64,000 bases of DNA from Amycolatopsis taiwanensis DSM 45107 (GTDB taxonomy: Bacteria; Actinomycetota; Actinomycetes; Mycobacteriales; Pseudonocardiaceae): assembly GCF_000519205.1 (NCBI RefSeq), contig NZ_JAFB01000010.1:191963-255962 (forward strand). The letters are read 5' to 3'. Positions 34,229 through 42,646 of this stretch are shown piece by piece. Made by a program: the position numbers and the translations under genes. Every line of letters begins with the position of its first letter. The stretch's first letter is position 1. A model generated the notes under the pieces. The model saw only the letters and a list, made by a program, of their open reading frames with translations. It had not been told where the DNA came from and ran no database searches.

Positions 34229-35140
34229 GTGAGTGCGGCACGAGCGATCGGACTGCTGCTGGGGGCGGCCGCGGATGAAGCGATCAGCGGATCCAGGCGG
34301 GTCGAGCGCCTGCTCGACGGCAAGTCCGGACTGTTGCTGGCGGGAGCGGCCCTGGCGGCGGGCATGGGTGTCGAGCGGGCCGGCCGGACCCGCCCGGTGC
34401 TGCAGGCGTTCGGCACGGCCGTGGCCACCTGGGCCGTCCTGGGTGGCGCGGGCCTGGCCACGAACGGCACCAAGCTGGCCCGCGACCTGGAGGAGGGCGA
34501 GCTCGAGTCGGCGCGGGCCAAGCTGGCCGAACTCGATACCCGCCGGACCGACTCCCTGGACGTGATCGGGCTCTCGCGCGCGTCGGTCGAGTCGGTCGCA
34601 CAGCACACCTCGCACACGGTCGTCGGCCCGCTCTTCTGGGGCGCGGTCGCGGGTATCCCCGGCATGGTCTTCTCGCGCCTGGTCACCGCGCTGCGCGATC
34701 GCGCACGCGTGTTCGCCCGGTTCGGCGCCATCGTCGACCTGGTGCCCACGCGGTTCACCGCCGCGCTGACCGTCACCGGCGCGCCGGTGGTCGGCGGCTC
34801 GGCGAGCGGTGCCTGGCGGGCATGGCGGCGCGACACCATCGCGCATCCCAACCCCAACGAAGGACGCGTCGAAGCGGCCTTCGCGGGCGCGCTGGAGATC
34901 CGGCTCGGCGGTCGCACCGTCTATCCGCACGGCGTCGAGGAGCGGCCGGTGCTGGGTGACGGGCGAAACCCCGACGCCGGCCATGTCACGCGTGCGGTCG
35001 AGCTGTCCCGGGTGATCGGCTGGCTGACCGCGCTCAGCTCCGCGGTTCTTGCCGCCCTGCTGGAGGTTCGCCGGTCTCGCCGGCGTGGTCTTCGTCGTCT
35101 TCGGCGAGCATCTCTGCGACCGACTTGCGCCGCCGACTGA
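34229..35140 (+). CDS. cobD: Adenosylcobinamide-phosphate synthase, CobD/CbiB family
   Basis: A 303-residue integral membrane protein that joins aminopropanol phosphate to adenosylcobyric acid in B12 synthesis. Family landmarks: SRASVESVAQHTSHTVVGPL then FWGAVAGIPG (about 112-142), IAHPNPNEGRVEAAFAGALE (about 205-225), and ERPVLGDGRNP near residue 240. GTG 34229 follows TAACCT (34216-34221) by 7 nt, suggesting a leaderless mRNA. The final 30 residues (EVRRSRRRGLRRLRRASLRP...) run antisense through the 3' end of the SURF1 gene, a 107-bp convergent overlap. No other cobalamin genes are adjacent. Confidence 0.88.
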   Translation: MSAARAIGLLLGAAADEAISGSRRVERLLDGKSGLLLAGAALAAGMGVERAGRTRPVLQAFGTAVATWAVLGGAGLATNGTKLARDLEEGELESARAKLAELDTRRTDSLDVIGLSRASVESVAQHTSHTVVGPLFWGAVAGIPGMVFSRLVTALRDRARVFARFGAIVDLVPTRFTAALTVTGAPVVGGSASGAWRAWRRDTIAHPNPNEGRVEAAFAGALEIRLGGRTVYPHGVEERPVLGDGRNPDAGHVTRAVELSRVIGWLTALSSAVLAALLEVRRSRRRGLRRLRRASLRPTCAAD

Positions 35141-36023
35141 CCCGCTCGCGACTACCCATCTCGGCCAGCACCCCGCCAGGCTTGAGTTCGCGCACGGTGA
35201 AATAGCCCAGCCCGGCGAGCGCCATCACCCCGAACGCGATCCACTGCAGCGCATAGGAGAAGAACGGTCCGGAATCCAGTTGGGGCAGCGGAAGCGCGTT
35301 GATGACACCGGGCTGGTTCTGCTCCAGCTGGAAGTAGCCGGGCCGGATGGGCAGTCCGCTCGATCGGGCCACGACCCGCGAATCCACGACGTAGCTTTGC
35401 AGCTTGCCGCCGGTGGAGGCGTCGGCGAACGCGTCCCGGTTCTTCGGGTCCGTCTCGTCCTGCCGGATGCGCGCCTCGACCTGCACGGTCCCGGCGGGTG
35501 CGGCGGTATACGGCGGAACGCTCATGCGGTCTCCGGGGCTGAGGTACCCGCGGTCGACCAGCACGACCTGGCCGTCCGTCGTGCGCATCGGCGTGAGCAC
35601 CTCGAACGCCGGCTGCCCCTGCACGGTTCGCAGGCGGGCGACAACCTCGTCTTCGGGCAGGTAGGTCCCGGTGATCGTGACCCGGCTCCATTCGGTCTGC
35701 GTGGACGGCGCGGCCCCCGGCGGAAGCACGCTGTCCAGCGGGCGAGGAGCCGCGGTCAGGGATTTCTGGATCGCGTCGTTCTGGGCCGTCCGCTCGGCGT
35801 TTCGGCCGAACTGCCAGGGTGACAGCAGGTAGAAGCAGGCGAAGGCGAAGGCGAGCACGCCCAGTACCAGGGCGATCCAGCTCGGCCGGAGCAGGAACTT
35901 GAGCGTCTTCAAGGAAAATCCCGAGCCGGCGCGGGTCTCCGTGGTGTGCTCAGGAGCGGCCGCCGGCTGGTCCTCGCTCTCGACGGCACGCCTCGTACCG
36001 GTGAGCTCGCGTCGCGCGCTCAC
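35034..36023 (-). CDS. SURF1 family protein
   Basis: A 329-residue cytochrome oxidase assembly factor of the SURF1 family. It has two TM spans (about 49-70, SWIALVLGVLAFAFACFYLL, and about 265-288, YALQWIAFGVMALAGLGYFT) flanking an external domain. That domain has GYLSPGDR (about 160) and RPGYFQLEQNQPGVINALP. The first 40 residues are poorly conserved, so the true start may be internal to GTG 36023. It probably assists heme insertion into the aa3 oxidase. Its 3' end overlaps cobD by 107 bp in a convergent arrangement. Confidence 0.9.
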   Translation of the reverse strand: MSARRELTGTRRAVESEDQPAAAPEHTTETRAGSGFSLKTLKFLLRPSWIALVLGVLAFAFACFYLLSPWQFGRNAERTAQNDAIQKSLTAAPRPLDSVLPPGAAPSTQTEWSRVTITGTYLPEDEVVARLRTVQGQPAFEVLTPMRTTDGQVVLVDRGYLSPGDRMSVPPYTAAPAGTVQVEARIRQDETDPKNRDAFADASTGGKLQSYVVDSRVVARSSGLPIRPGYFQLEQNQPGVINALPLPQLDSGPFFSYALQWIAFGVMALAGLGYFTVRELKPGGVLAEMGSRERVSRRRKSVAEMLAEDDEDHAGETGEPPAGRQEPRS

Positions 36024-36066
36024 CGGTCACCTCGAGATTGTCCTGTTGCCCGGCCGTGCACGACCT

Positions 36067-36924
36067 CTACGTTAGGCGCAACACCTTTCGTGCGGCGCTC
36101 AGGGCCTGTCCTGCGTAGCCGCCCCCGAACACGGCGGCGTGCATCAGCAGCGGGAACAACTGGTGCAGCTCCACACGGTCGCGCCAGCCGTCCGCCAGCG
36201 GCCTTTCGGCGCTCTCGGCGTAGGCGCCGAGAAACCGGTCGAGCAGGGGAGCCCCGAACAGTTGCAGCATGGCGAGGTCACCCTCGCGGTGCCCGCCGTG
36301 CGCCGCCGGGTCGATGAGCCAGGCCTGACGGTCCGACCAGTGCACGTTCCCGTTCCAGGCGTCGCCGTGTAGCCGGGCGGGTGGCTCCGGCGGGCCGGCC
36401 AGTCCGGGGAGCCGCTCACACACCCGGTCGAAGATCGCGACCTGGCCCGCGGTGAAGAGTCCCTGGTCCACGCACATGCGGACATACGGCTCGATGCGCT
36501 GCCGAGCGTAGAACGAGGGCCAGTCCGGATGGGACTCGTTGCGCATCGGCGCGACGCCCATCCACGCACCGGCCGGGCCGCCAGGTGGTGGGCTGCCGAA
36601 CGCCGGTGCGCCGCGCAGATGCACCTTCGCCAGCCCGCGGCCGAGTTCCTCGGCGGCTTGCTTCGAGGGGGCGCCGGGCGGGATGTACTCCAGGACGATC
36701 CATTCGTCGTCGTGGCCGTACACGGTGGGAACCGGCACGTCGCCGTGCTCGCCGAGCCAGCGCAGCCCGGCTGCCTCGGCCGCGGTTGCGCCAGGACCCA
36801 CGCCGCGTTTGGCGACGACGGCCTCGCCACCTTCCAGTGAAGCCACCGAGATCGATCCGCCGCGCGGGCTTACCCGGGCGACCCGGCCACCGTGCAGCCG
36901 CTCGATGGCCTCTCGTGCGTTCAC
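36067..36924 (-). CDS. Fructosamine kinase family protein
   Basis: A 285-residue protein kinase-fold enzyme of the fructosamine/ketosamine-3-kinase family, which deglycates proteins or small amines. The catalytic segment is RLHGDAWNGNVHW (about 185-197) and the metal Asp is in WLIDPAAHGGHREGDLAML. The Lys of the N-lobe is in GGEAVVAKRG (about 39). GTG 36924 overlaps the stop of the upstream phosphatase gene on the same strand, so the two are coupled. Confidence 0.92.
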   Translation of the reverse strand: MNAREAIERLHGGRVARVSPRGGSISVASLEGGEAVVAKRGVGPGATAAEAAGLRWLGEHGDVPVPTVYGHDDEWIVLEYIPPGAPSKQAAEELGRGLAKVHLRGAPAFGSPPPGGPAGAWMGVAPMRNESHPDWPSFYARQRIEPYVRMCVDQGLFTAGQVAIFDRVCERLPGLAGPPEPPARLHGDAWNGNVHWSDRQAWLIDPAAHGGHREGDLAMLQLFGAPLLDRFLGAYAESAERPLADGWRDRVELHQLFPLLMHAAVFGGGYAGQALSAARKVLRLT

Positions 36925-37385
36925 AACCGCTCGCGGACCCAGTCGAGCAGGCCGGGCATGGTGCGCTCGATCATGGCGAGAACCTCGTCGAAACCCCCAT
37001 CACCGCCGTAGTAGGGATCGGGCACCTCGGCGCCCGGCCCCGCCGCCGGGTCGAACTCGCGCAGCAGCCGGACGCGCTCGGGGTCGTCCACCTTGTGCAG
37101 CAGGCTGCGCAGGTGCCCGGAGTCGGCGGCGAGCAACAGGTCAGCCGTGAGATGGTCGCTGTCGACCTGGGCGGCGACATGCTCCCCGCCATACCCGTGC
37201 GCGGCGAGCGTGGCCCGCGCCCGGGAATCTGCCGGTTCGCCGACGTGCCACGGGCCGGTGCCCGCGCTGGTCACCCGGACCTGCCCGGCCAGCCCCGCAC
37301 GCCGCAGGTGCTCGCGGAACACCAGCGCCGCCATCGGTGACCGGCAGATATTGCCCGAACAGACGAAACAGAGGTGGATGCACAT
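36921..37385 (-). CDS. Low-molecular-weight protein tyrosine phosphatase
   Basis: A 154-residue LMW-PTP. The P-loop is FVCSGNICRSP with catalytic Cys9 and Arg15, and the general-acid Asp is in VPDPYYGG. ATG 37385 (MCIHLCFVC) is chosen; longer frames upstream lack family similarity. The stop overlaps the fructosamine kinase start. By analogy it may act on tyrosine-phosphorylated proteins or small phosphoesters. A phosphatase coupled to a kinase-fold deglycase is a recurring actinobacterial pair. Confidence 0.95.
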   Translation of the reverse strand: MCIHLCFVCSGNICRSPMAALVFREHLRRAGLAGQVRVTSAGTGPWHVGEPADSRARATLAAHGYGGEHVAAQVDSDHLTADLLLAADSGHLRSLLHKVDDPERVRLLREFDPAAGPGAEVPDPYYGGDGGFDEVLAMIERTMPGLLDWVRERL

Positions 37386-37540
37386 TTTGGTTCTCCTCGG
37401 TGCCCTGGCGTTCACCCAACCAACACGGAAGCCAGAAACATGACCACCGTAGCCATGCACGGAGGCCACCACCGAACGGCCTTGCGCCCGGCGCGGAGCA
37501 CTCGGCATCACGGAAGGAGAGTTCTCGGTGCCGCGCATGG

Positions 37541-37566
37541 TGGAGCAAGGTGGATTTGCTACAGAT
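37541..37566 (+). repeat. Family A repeat, single arm
   Basis: TGGAGCAAGGTGGATTTGCT followed by ACAGAT. It lies downstream of the hydrolase stop (37645, minus strand) within a 259-bp intergenic segment. The rest of that segment has no gene I can support, although a short frame ending YVAKLLNQLPGYRSS at 37648 may be a remnant. Confidence 0.8.
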
Positions 37567-37644
37567 AGCCCCGCACCGAAGACCGCCGCGGCCGCCCCGG
37601 TACGTCGCCAAGCTCCTCAACCAGTTGCCCGGCTATCGCTCGTC

Positions 37645-38529
37645 CTAGGGATGGGCATCCCAGTGGCGGAGTAGCGCGGTGGTGAGTTCGCCGGCCCGCT
37701 CGTCGGGAAAGAACAGCCGTGCCCCGTCGAGTTCGACGACCTCGGTGGCGCCGGGGATGGTGTCGCGCAGCCAGTAGGCCCAGTTTCGGGAGAAGAACTT
37801 GTCGCCCGTGCCCCACACGATGAGGGTGGGAACCTCCAGCCGGGTCAGAGCGGGCTCCACGGCGAGTAGGTCGCGGGCACGGATGGAAGTGAACATGCGT
37901 AGGTTCCGGCGGGTCCGCTCTCGGTCGGCGAACAGCGGTTCGAGCCAGGCGCGGGCAATGTCGTCGGGCAGGCCGGCGGGATCCTGGTAGCCGGACCGGT
38001 ACATGCGTCTGCGGGCTGCCGGCGTCTGCACCCGCCTCGGTCCGAGGCGGGCGATGAAGTCGAGGCGGGTGGCTTGGTCGGCCCGAGCGAGCCAGTACGC
38101 CAGTCTCGACCCTCGGGGTGGCACGTTGTCGTGTGCCTCGCAGTTGGTCAGGGTGAGGGTGTGGAGCCGGTCGGGGTCACCGGCCGCGAACACCTGGGCG
38201 ATGGCGCCGCCGGTGTCGTTCGCGACCAGATCGATGTCGGTGAGGCCGAGCGCGTCGCAGCAGTCGGCGACGAAGCGAGCCAAGCTCGGCAGGGAGAAGT
38301 CCCGCCTGTCAGCGGCGGGGGTCTGGCCGTGGAGCGGAAGGTCGATGGCCACACAGCGGCGCTCGGGAAGCCGGTCGAGCACGTTGCGCCACAGATAACT
38401 GCTGGTCAGTAGTCCGTGGACGAACACCGCCGGCCTGCCAGGGCCGCCCGTGTCGAGGCAACTGGCCGGCCCGGAGGGAGTATCGATCTCACGGCGGTGG
38501 AGGTCGAGATGTTGCGTCGTGGCAGGCAT
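37645..38529 (-). CDS. Alpha/beta hydrolase with Asp nucleophile
   Basis: A 294-residue alpha/beta hydrolase resembling haloalkane dehalogenases. The nucleophile position is Asp105 in VANDTGGAIAQ instead of Ser. The oxyanion/HGLLTSSYLW motif is at about 38-47. The C-terminal segment where a catalytic His is expected reads DGARLFFPDERAGEL and contains no His. Activity is therefore uncertain; a His in the final residues (RHWDAHP) is not an obvious substitute. It is divergent from a TetR regulator with two strong operators, so it is probably induced by a small molecule. Confidence 0.85.
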   Translation of the reverse strand: MPATTQHLDLHRREIDTPSGPASCLDTGGPGRPAVFVHGLLTSSYLWRNVLDRLPERRCVAIDLPLHGQTPAADRRDFSLPSLARFVADCCDALGLTDIDLVANDTGGAIAQVFAAGDPDRLHTLTLTNCEAHDNVPPRGSRLAYWLARADQATRLDFIARLGPRRVQTPAARRRMYRSGYQDPAGLPDDIARAWLEPLFADRERTRRNLRMFTSIRARDLLAVEPALTRLEVPTLIVWGTGDKFFSRNWAYWLRDTIPGATEVVELDGARLFFPDERAGELTTALLRHWDAHP

Positions 38530-38569
38530 CAGCTTCCCCTGTCGAGGTCAGGTGTAATCTGCAGGCCAA

Positions 38570-38613
38570 AGACCGACTGTCGGTCTAACTTTTACAGACC
38601 GACAGTCGGTCTG
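38570..38613. promoter_or_regulatory. Twin TetR operators
   Basis: Two near-identical palindromes, AGACCGACTGTCGGTCT (38570-38586) and CAGACCGACAGTCGGTCTG (38595-38613), with centres about 26 bp apart. They lie between the divergent hydrolase (start 38529) and TetR (start 38617). The second ends 3 bp before the TetR ATG. ACCGACNGTCGGT sites of this kind are typical TetR autoregulatory operators. Confidence 0.85.
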
Positions 38614-38616
38614 TCA

Positions 38617-39237
38617 ATGATCTCCGGGACGGCGATGAACAAGAACGTGGAACGAGGCAAGACGACCCGGGCGCAGCTGATCGAGATCGCCAGCCGCCTC
38701 TTTGCCTCCCGCGGCTACGACCGCACTTCCATCGACGCGGTGCTGGCCGAGTCCGGCGCGAGCCGCGGGTCCCTCTACCACCACTTCAAGAACAAGGAAG
38801 CGCTGTTCCTGGCCGTGGTGAAGGACGCAAGCGCTCGAGCCAGCCGGCCTGCGGCAGAAGAGATGCGTGCCGCGCCCGATTCGCTCGCGGCCTTGCGCGT
38901 CGGTTGCCTGGCCTGGATCCGGCTCGCGGGTGATCCCGCTGTTCGGCAGATCGTGCTCATCGACGCGCCCGCCGTGCTGGGTTGGCAGCGGTGGCGCGCG
39001 CTGGACGAACAAGGCCCGCTGGGAACAATCAGGGGGCTGTTGGCCGACGCTGCCCACGACGGCGGGATCGAGCCACACCATGTCGACGCGTTCGCGCGCA
39101 TCGTGCTCGCCGCACTCAACGAGCTGTCCATGATGGTCGCCCACGCCGAGGACCGCACCAAGGCGCTGGCCACGGCCGAGAGCGCGGTGGAAGAGTTCCT
39201 CGACCGCCTCTTGGCCCCGGTCGTTCATGCCGGGTGA
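38617..39237 (+). CDS. TetR family transcriptional regulator
   Basis: A 206-residue TetR protein. The HTH is RAQLIEIASRLFASRGYDRT then ESGASRGSLYHHFKNKEALF (about 18-65), followed by a ligand-binding domain ending NELSMMVAHAEDRTKAL. ATG 38617 or 38635 may be the start; both follow the operator closely, so binding would block transcription. Likely represses itself and the divergent hydrolase gene. The ligand is unknown. Confidence 0.93.
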   Translation: MISGTAMNKNVERGKTTRAQLIEIASRLFASRGYDRTSIDAVLAESGASRGSLYHHFKNKEALFLAVVKDASARASRPAAEEMRAAPDSLAALRVGCLAWIRLAGDPAVRQIVLIDAPAVLGWQRWRALDEQGPLGTIRGLLADAAHDGGIEPHHVDAFARIVLAALNELSMMVAHAEDRTKALATAESAVEEFLDRLLAPVVHAG

Positions 39238-39276
39238 ACCCGCGTGCCGCCGGAGATGAGATGCGAAGATCCGGGT

Positions 39277-40125
39277 ATGCCCACCCTTGCCGAGATGATC
39301 AGCAGTCTGGAAGCCGCCTACCCGCCCGAGCTGGCGGAGAGCTGGGACGCCGTCGGACTGGTCTGTGGTGATCCCGCCGAGGAGGTAGACCGCGTCCTGA
39401 TCTGCGTCGACCCCGTCACGGCCACTGTGGACGAGGCCTTCGCGCTCGGCGCCCAGCTAATTGTCGCGCACCATCCGCTGCTGCTGCGCGGTGTGCATGG
39501 CGTCGCTGCGGACACCGCCAAGGGGCGCCTGGTCCACCGCCTGATCCGCGGCGGCATCGCGCTGTACTGCGCACACACCAACGCCGACGCGGCGAGCCCC
39601 GGCGTTTCGGACGCGCTCGCCGAAGCGATCGGGCTGCGCGTACTGCGGCCGCTCGCCCCCCACCCCGACGGCGCGACCGGCATCGGCCGCATCGGCGAAC
39701 TGCCCGAGCCGGAGCCGTTCGCCGCATTCGTCCATCGGGTGGCGGACGCACTGCCGGAAACGGAGCCGGGTGTGGTCGGCGCCGGAGACCCCGACCGTCT
39801 CATTAGGACAGTGGCGGTGTCAGGTGGGGCGGGCGACTCCTACCTCGACGCCGTACGTGTCGCCGGAGTCGACGCGTACGTAACGGCCGACCTGCGCCAC
39901 CATCCGGCCGGCGAGCATCTCGAGGCGGGCGGGCCCGCGCTCGTCGGTGTCACGCACTGGGCCAGCGAGTGGCCCTGGTGCGAGCAAGCCTCGGCGGTTC
40001 TCCGTGCGGCCTTTGCGGGTAACGTCGAGGTTCACGTGTCCACACGCCCCACCGATCCCTGGACGGTACGTGCCGGGGCGAAGACCGGGAGTGGGCAAAA
40101 GCGACTCAGCGTCAAGGGAGAATGA
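39277..40125 (+). CDS. Nif3-like dinuclear metal center protein
   Basis: A 282-residue Nif3/DUF34 protein that assembles as a hexameric ring. Metal ligands are in AHHPLLLRG (about 66-74), [10 protein letters not shown] (about 100) and the C-terminal [13 protein letters not shown] region. The central GIGRIGEL motif is present. ATG 39277 is preferred over 39244. In related genomes this gene begins the Nif3-zinc ribbon-RNase H/phosphatase cluster, conserved here with 3-bp and overlapping junctions. The molecular function is unsettled; GTP cyclohydrolase-related and regulatory roles have been proposed. Confidence 0.94.
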   Translation: MPTLAEMISSLEAAYPPELAESWDAVGLVCGDPAEEVDRVLICVDPVTATVDEAFALGAQLIVAHHPLLLRGVHGVAADTAKGRLVHRLIRGGIALYCAHTNADAASPGVSDALAEAIGLRVLRPLAPHPDGATGIGRIGELPEPEPFAAFVHRVADALPETEPGVVGAGDPDRLIRTVAVSGGAGDSYLDAVRVAGVDAYVTADLRHHPAGEHLEAGGPALVGVTHWASEWPWCEQASAVLRAAFAGNVEVHVSTRPTDPWTVRAGAKTGSGQKRLSVKGE

Positions 40126-40128
40126 CCG

Positions 40129-40866
40129 GTGAAGGCAGAACCCGCCGTCCAGCGTCAGCTGCTCGAGCTCGCGAAGGTGGACGCCGAGTTGTCGCGCGTC
40201 GAGCACCGCCGCCGCACGCTGCCCGAGCTGGCCGAGATCGGCGACGCCGAGAAGACCCTGCGGGAACGGCGCGACGCGCTGGTCTCGACCCAGACCGCCG
40301 CCTCCGACCTCGACCGCGAGATCACGCGGCAGGAGAAGGAGGTCGAGTCGGTCCATGCCCGCGGCGACCGGGACAGGAAGCTGATGGAGTCCGGTTCCGT
40401 GGCGGCCAAGCAGATGACCGACATCCAGCACGAGCTGGACACGTTGAGCCGGCGGCAGACGGCGCTGGAAGACGACCTGCTCGAGTTGATGGAACGCCGT
40501 GAGGCCCTGGAGATGGACGCGCGGCACACCGGCGCCGAGGTGGACAAGGCCGAGGAGTCGCTGGCGGACGCGAAACGTCGCCGGGACGAGGCCCTCGCCG
40601 ACCTCGACACGACCCAGGCCCGCCGAGCCGAGGACCGGGCCAAGCTGCTGCCCAAGTTCGGCGACGACCTGCTGCGCCTCTACGAACGGGTGCGGGAGCA
40701 GAAGGGGATCGGCGCGGCGCTGATGAAGGCCCGCCGGTGCGGTGCCTGCCAGCTGGAACTGGACCGCAGCACGGTCGCCGAGATCAAGGCGGCGCCGGAA
40801 GACGAGGTTGTGCGGTGCGACAACTGCGGCGCCATCCTGGTGCGGACCCTGGAGTCCGGCCTGTGA
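40129..40866 (+). CDS. C4-type zinc ribbon / coiled-coil protein
   Basis: A 245-residue protein. A long antiparallel coiled coil spans about residues 5-175 (heptad-rich, Glu/Arg/Ala/Leu). A C-terminal zinc ribbon follows, CGACQLEL...VRCDNCGAIL (about 204-236), with four Cys. It matches the CT398/DUF164 zinc-ribbon family, whose members bind nucleic acid or other proteins. GTG 40129 starts 3 bp after the Nif3 stop, and its stop overlaps the RNase H start (GTGA at 40863). Confidence 0.93.
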   Translation: MKAEPAVQRQLLELAKVDAELSRVEHRRRTLPELAEIGDAEKTLRERRDALVSTQTAASDLDREITRQEKEVESVHARGDRDRKLMESGSVAAKQMTDIQHELDTLSRRQTALEDDLLELMERREALEMDARHTGAEVDKAEESLADAKRRRDEALADLDTTQARRAEDRAKLLPKFGDDLLRLYERVREQKGIGAALMKARRCGACQLELDRSTVAEIKAAPEDEVVRCDNCGAILVRTLESGL

Positions 40867-42017
40867 CCCGCTCGGATGCGCCGCGGCGCGTGATCGTCGA
40901 GGCCGACGGCGGGTCGCGCGGGAACCCCGGGCCGGCCGGGTACGGTGCGGTGGTCAAGGACGCCGAAACCGGGGCGGTGCTGGCGGAAAGCCAGGATGGG
41001 CTCGGGATCGCCACCAACAACGTCGCCGAGTACACCGGCCTGATCGCCGGCCTGCGTGCGGCCGCCGAGCTCGGCGCGTCCACTGTGGACGTCCGGATGG
41101 ACTCGAAGCTGGTCGTCGAGCAGATGTCCGGCCGCTGGAAGATCAAGCATGCGGCGCTGCAGCCGCTCGCCTTGCAGGCGCGCGATCTCGCCGCGCGGTT
41201 CGAGCGGGTGCGCTACGAGTGGATTCCCCGGGCGCAGAACGCGCATGCCGACCGCCTCGCCAATGAGGCGATGGACACGCAGGCGGGCAAGGCCACCAAT
41301 CCGGCTGGTGCGAAGGCCCGACCGGCACCGGCTCAGGGTGCGCCCGGCGCCACCGCGTCGGCGACCCGGTGGAGCGGCGCCCAGGGGCGGCCGACCAGGA
41401 TGCTGCTGGTCCGGCACGGCCAGACCGAGCTTTCCATCGACCGGCGCTACTCCGGGCGGGGCGACGTGGCGCTGACCGAGCACGGCCGGGAACAGGCAGC
41501 CGCCCTCGCCAAACGTCTCGCCGCGCTGCCGGGCCTGGCGGCCGGTGGGGAGGTCGCGCCGATCGTCTCCTCGCCACTGACCAGGGCGAGGCAGACGGCG
41601 CAGGAGATCGCCGACGCGATCGGCGGGCGGGTCGAGACCCATCAGGGACTGCTGGAGACGGACTTCGGTGCGTGGGAAGGGCTGACCTTCGCCGACGCGG
41701 CCCGCCAGGATCCCGAACTGCACGCCCGGTGGATCCGCGACACCTCGGTGGCGGCACCGGGCGGGGAAAGCTTCGACGTCGTGTACGACCGGGTCCGCGG
41801 GGTCCGCGCCGACCTCGTGGCCGCGCATGCCGGCCGGACCATCGTCGTGGTCAGCCATGTCACGCCCATCAAGTCGCTCCTGCGGTTAGGCCTGGATGCG
41901 GGCCCGTCGTTGCTGTTCCGGATGCACCTCGACCTGGCCTCGCTGTCGATCGTCGAGTTCTACCCCGACGGCAACGCCTTGGTCCGCCTCGTCAACGACG
42001 TCTCCCACCTCAGCTGA
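40863..42017 (+). CDS. Bifunctional RNase H / histidine phosphatase
   Basis: A 384-residue fusion equivalent to mycobacterial Rv2228c. Residues 1-135 are an RNase HI domain (VEADGGSRGNPGPAGYG with the first catalytic Asp, NVAEYTGLIAGL with Glu, VRMDSKLVVEQM with the second Asp, and HADRLANEAMD). After a linker, residues about 178-384 form a histidine-phosphatase (CobC-like) domain: LLVRHGQTE, the GLLETDFGAWEG segment, and VVSHVTPIK. The GTG at 40863 overlaps the upstream stop. It removes RNA-DNA hybrids; the phosphatase half resembles alpha-ribazole phosphatases. It is followed directly by a perfect family A palindrome and then rnpB. Confidence 0.96.
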   Translation: MTRSDAPRRVIVEADGGSRGNPGPAGYGAVVKDAETGAVLAESQDGLGIATNNVAEYTGLIAGLRAAAELGASTVDVRMDSKLVVEQMSGRWKIKHAALQPLALQARDLAARFERVRYEWIPRAQNAHADRLANEAMDTQAGKATNPAGAKARPAPAQGAPGATASATRWSGAQGRPTRMLLVRHGQTELSIDRRYSGRGDVALTEHGREQAAALAKRLAALPGLAAGGEVAPIVSSPLTRARQTAQEIADAIGGRVETHQGLLETDFGAWEGLTFADAARQDPELHARWIRDTSVAAPGGESFDVVYDRVRGVRADLVAAHAGRTIVVVSHVTPIKSLLRLGLDAGPSLLFRMHLDLASLSIVEFYPDGNALVRLVNDVSHLS

Positions 42018-42031
42018 GTCCGCCCGCGTTG

Positions 42032-42084
42032 TGGAGGAAGGTGGATTTGCTACGGACTATCCGTAGCAAATCCACCTTCCTCCA
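42032..42084. repeat. Family A repeat, perfect 25-bp palindrome
   Basis: Two perfect 25-bp inverted arms (left 42032-42056, TGGAGGAAGGTGGATTTGCT plus ACGGA; right 42060-42084) separated by the loop CTA. It lies between the RNase H/phosphatase stop and rnpB. It would form a very stable RNA hairpin and is the best-preserved member in the window. Confidence 0.92.
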
Positions 42085-42143
42085 GTACCTGGCTGGGCTC
42101 GCCCAGGTGGCGCCGGGTATGTCGGGAGTGCGGACTATCCTGG

Positions 42144-42580
42144 GGAGGCGGACGAGTTGGCCGGGCGGCCGCGGGGAGAAGTCCTCGAGGAAAGTCCGGA
42201 CTCCACAGGGCAGGGTGGTTGCTAACGGCAACCCGGGGCGACCCGCGGGACAGTGCCACAGAAAACAGACCGCCCCGGTCCAGGCGTGCTGGTGCCTCCG
42301 GTACCGGCGGGCGTGGCACGGGGTAAGGGTGAAACGGTGGTGTAAGAGACCACCAGCATCCCGGGTGACCGGGATGGCTCGGTAAACCCCACCCGGAGCA
42401 AGGTCAAGAGGACGCCCGTGAAGGGTGTCTGTGCAGGCGTTCGAGGGCGGCCCGCCCGATGCCTGCGGGTAGACCGCTCGAACCTGCCGGCGACGGCAGG
42501 TCTAGATGGATGGCCGCCACCCCGGTGCGATGAGCGCCGGGGTACAGGATCCGGCTTATACGCCAACTCGTCCGCCTCCA
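42144..42580 (+). ncRNA. rnpB: RNase P RNA, bacterial type A
   Basis: The catalytic RNA of RNase P. The P1 helix is visible as GGAGGCGGACGAGTTGG (42144-42160) pairing perfectly with CCAACTCGTCCGCCTCC (42563-42579). The universally conserved core is present: GAGGAAAGTCCGGACTCC then CACAGGGCAG near the 5' end, CCACAGAAAACAGACCGCC, GGTAAGGGTGAAACGGTGG and GTAAGAGACCACCAGC. CGGTAAACCCCACCCGGAGC (J-P4 region) and TAGATGGATGGCCGCC near the 3' end complete it. A -10 element TATCCT (42136-42141) lies just upstream. Length about 437 nt is typical of high-GC actinobacteria. Confidence 0.97.
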
Positions 42581-42591
42581 CTCGCGAGTGG
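42578..42591 (+). terminator. Palindrome CCACTCGCGAGTGG at the 3' edge of rnpB
   Basis: A 14-bp perfect palindrome at the end of rnpB P1. It could form a small terminator hairpin without a T-run; function is inferred from position. Confidence 0.35.
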
Positions 42592-42646
42592 GGTCCGGGC
42601 CGGCGGATCTTCACCCGGACGCGGTGTTCGCGCTAGCGTCGTGGGT

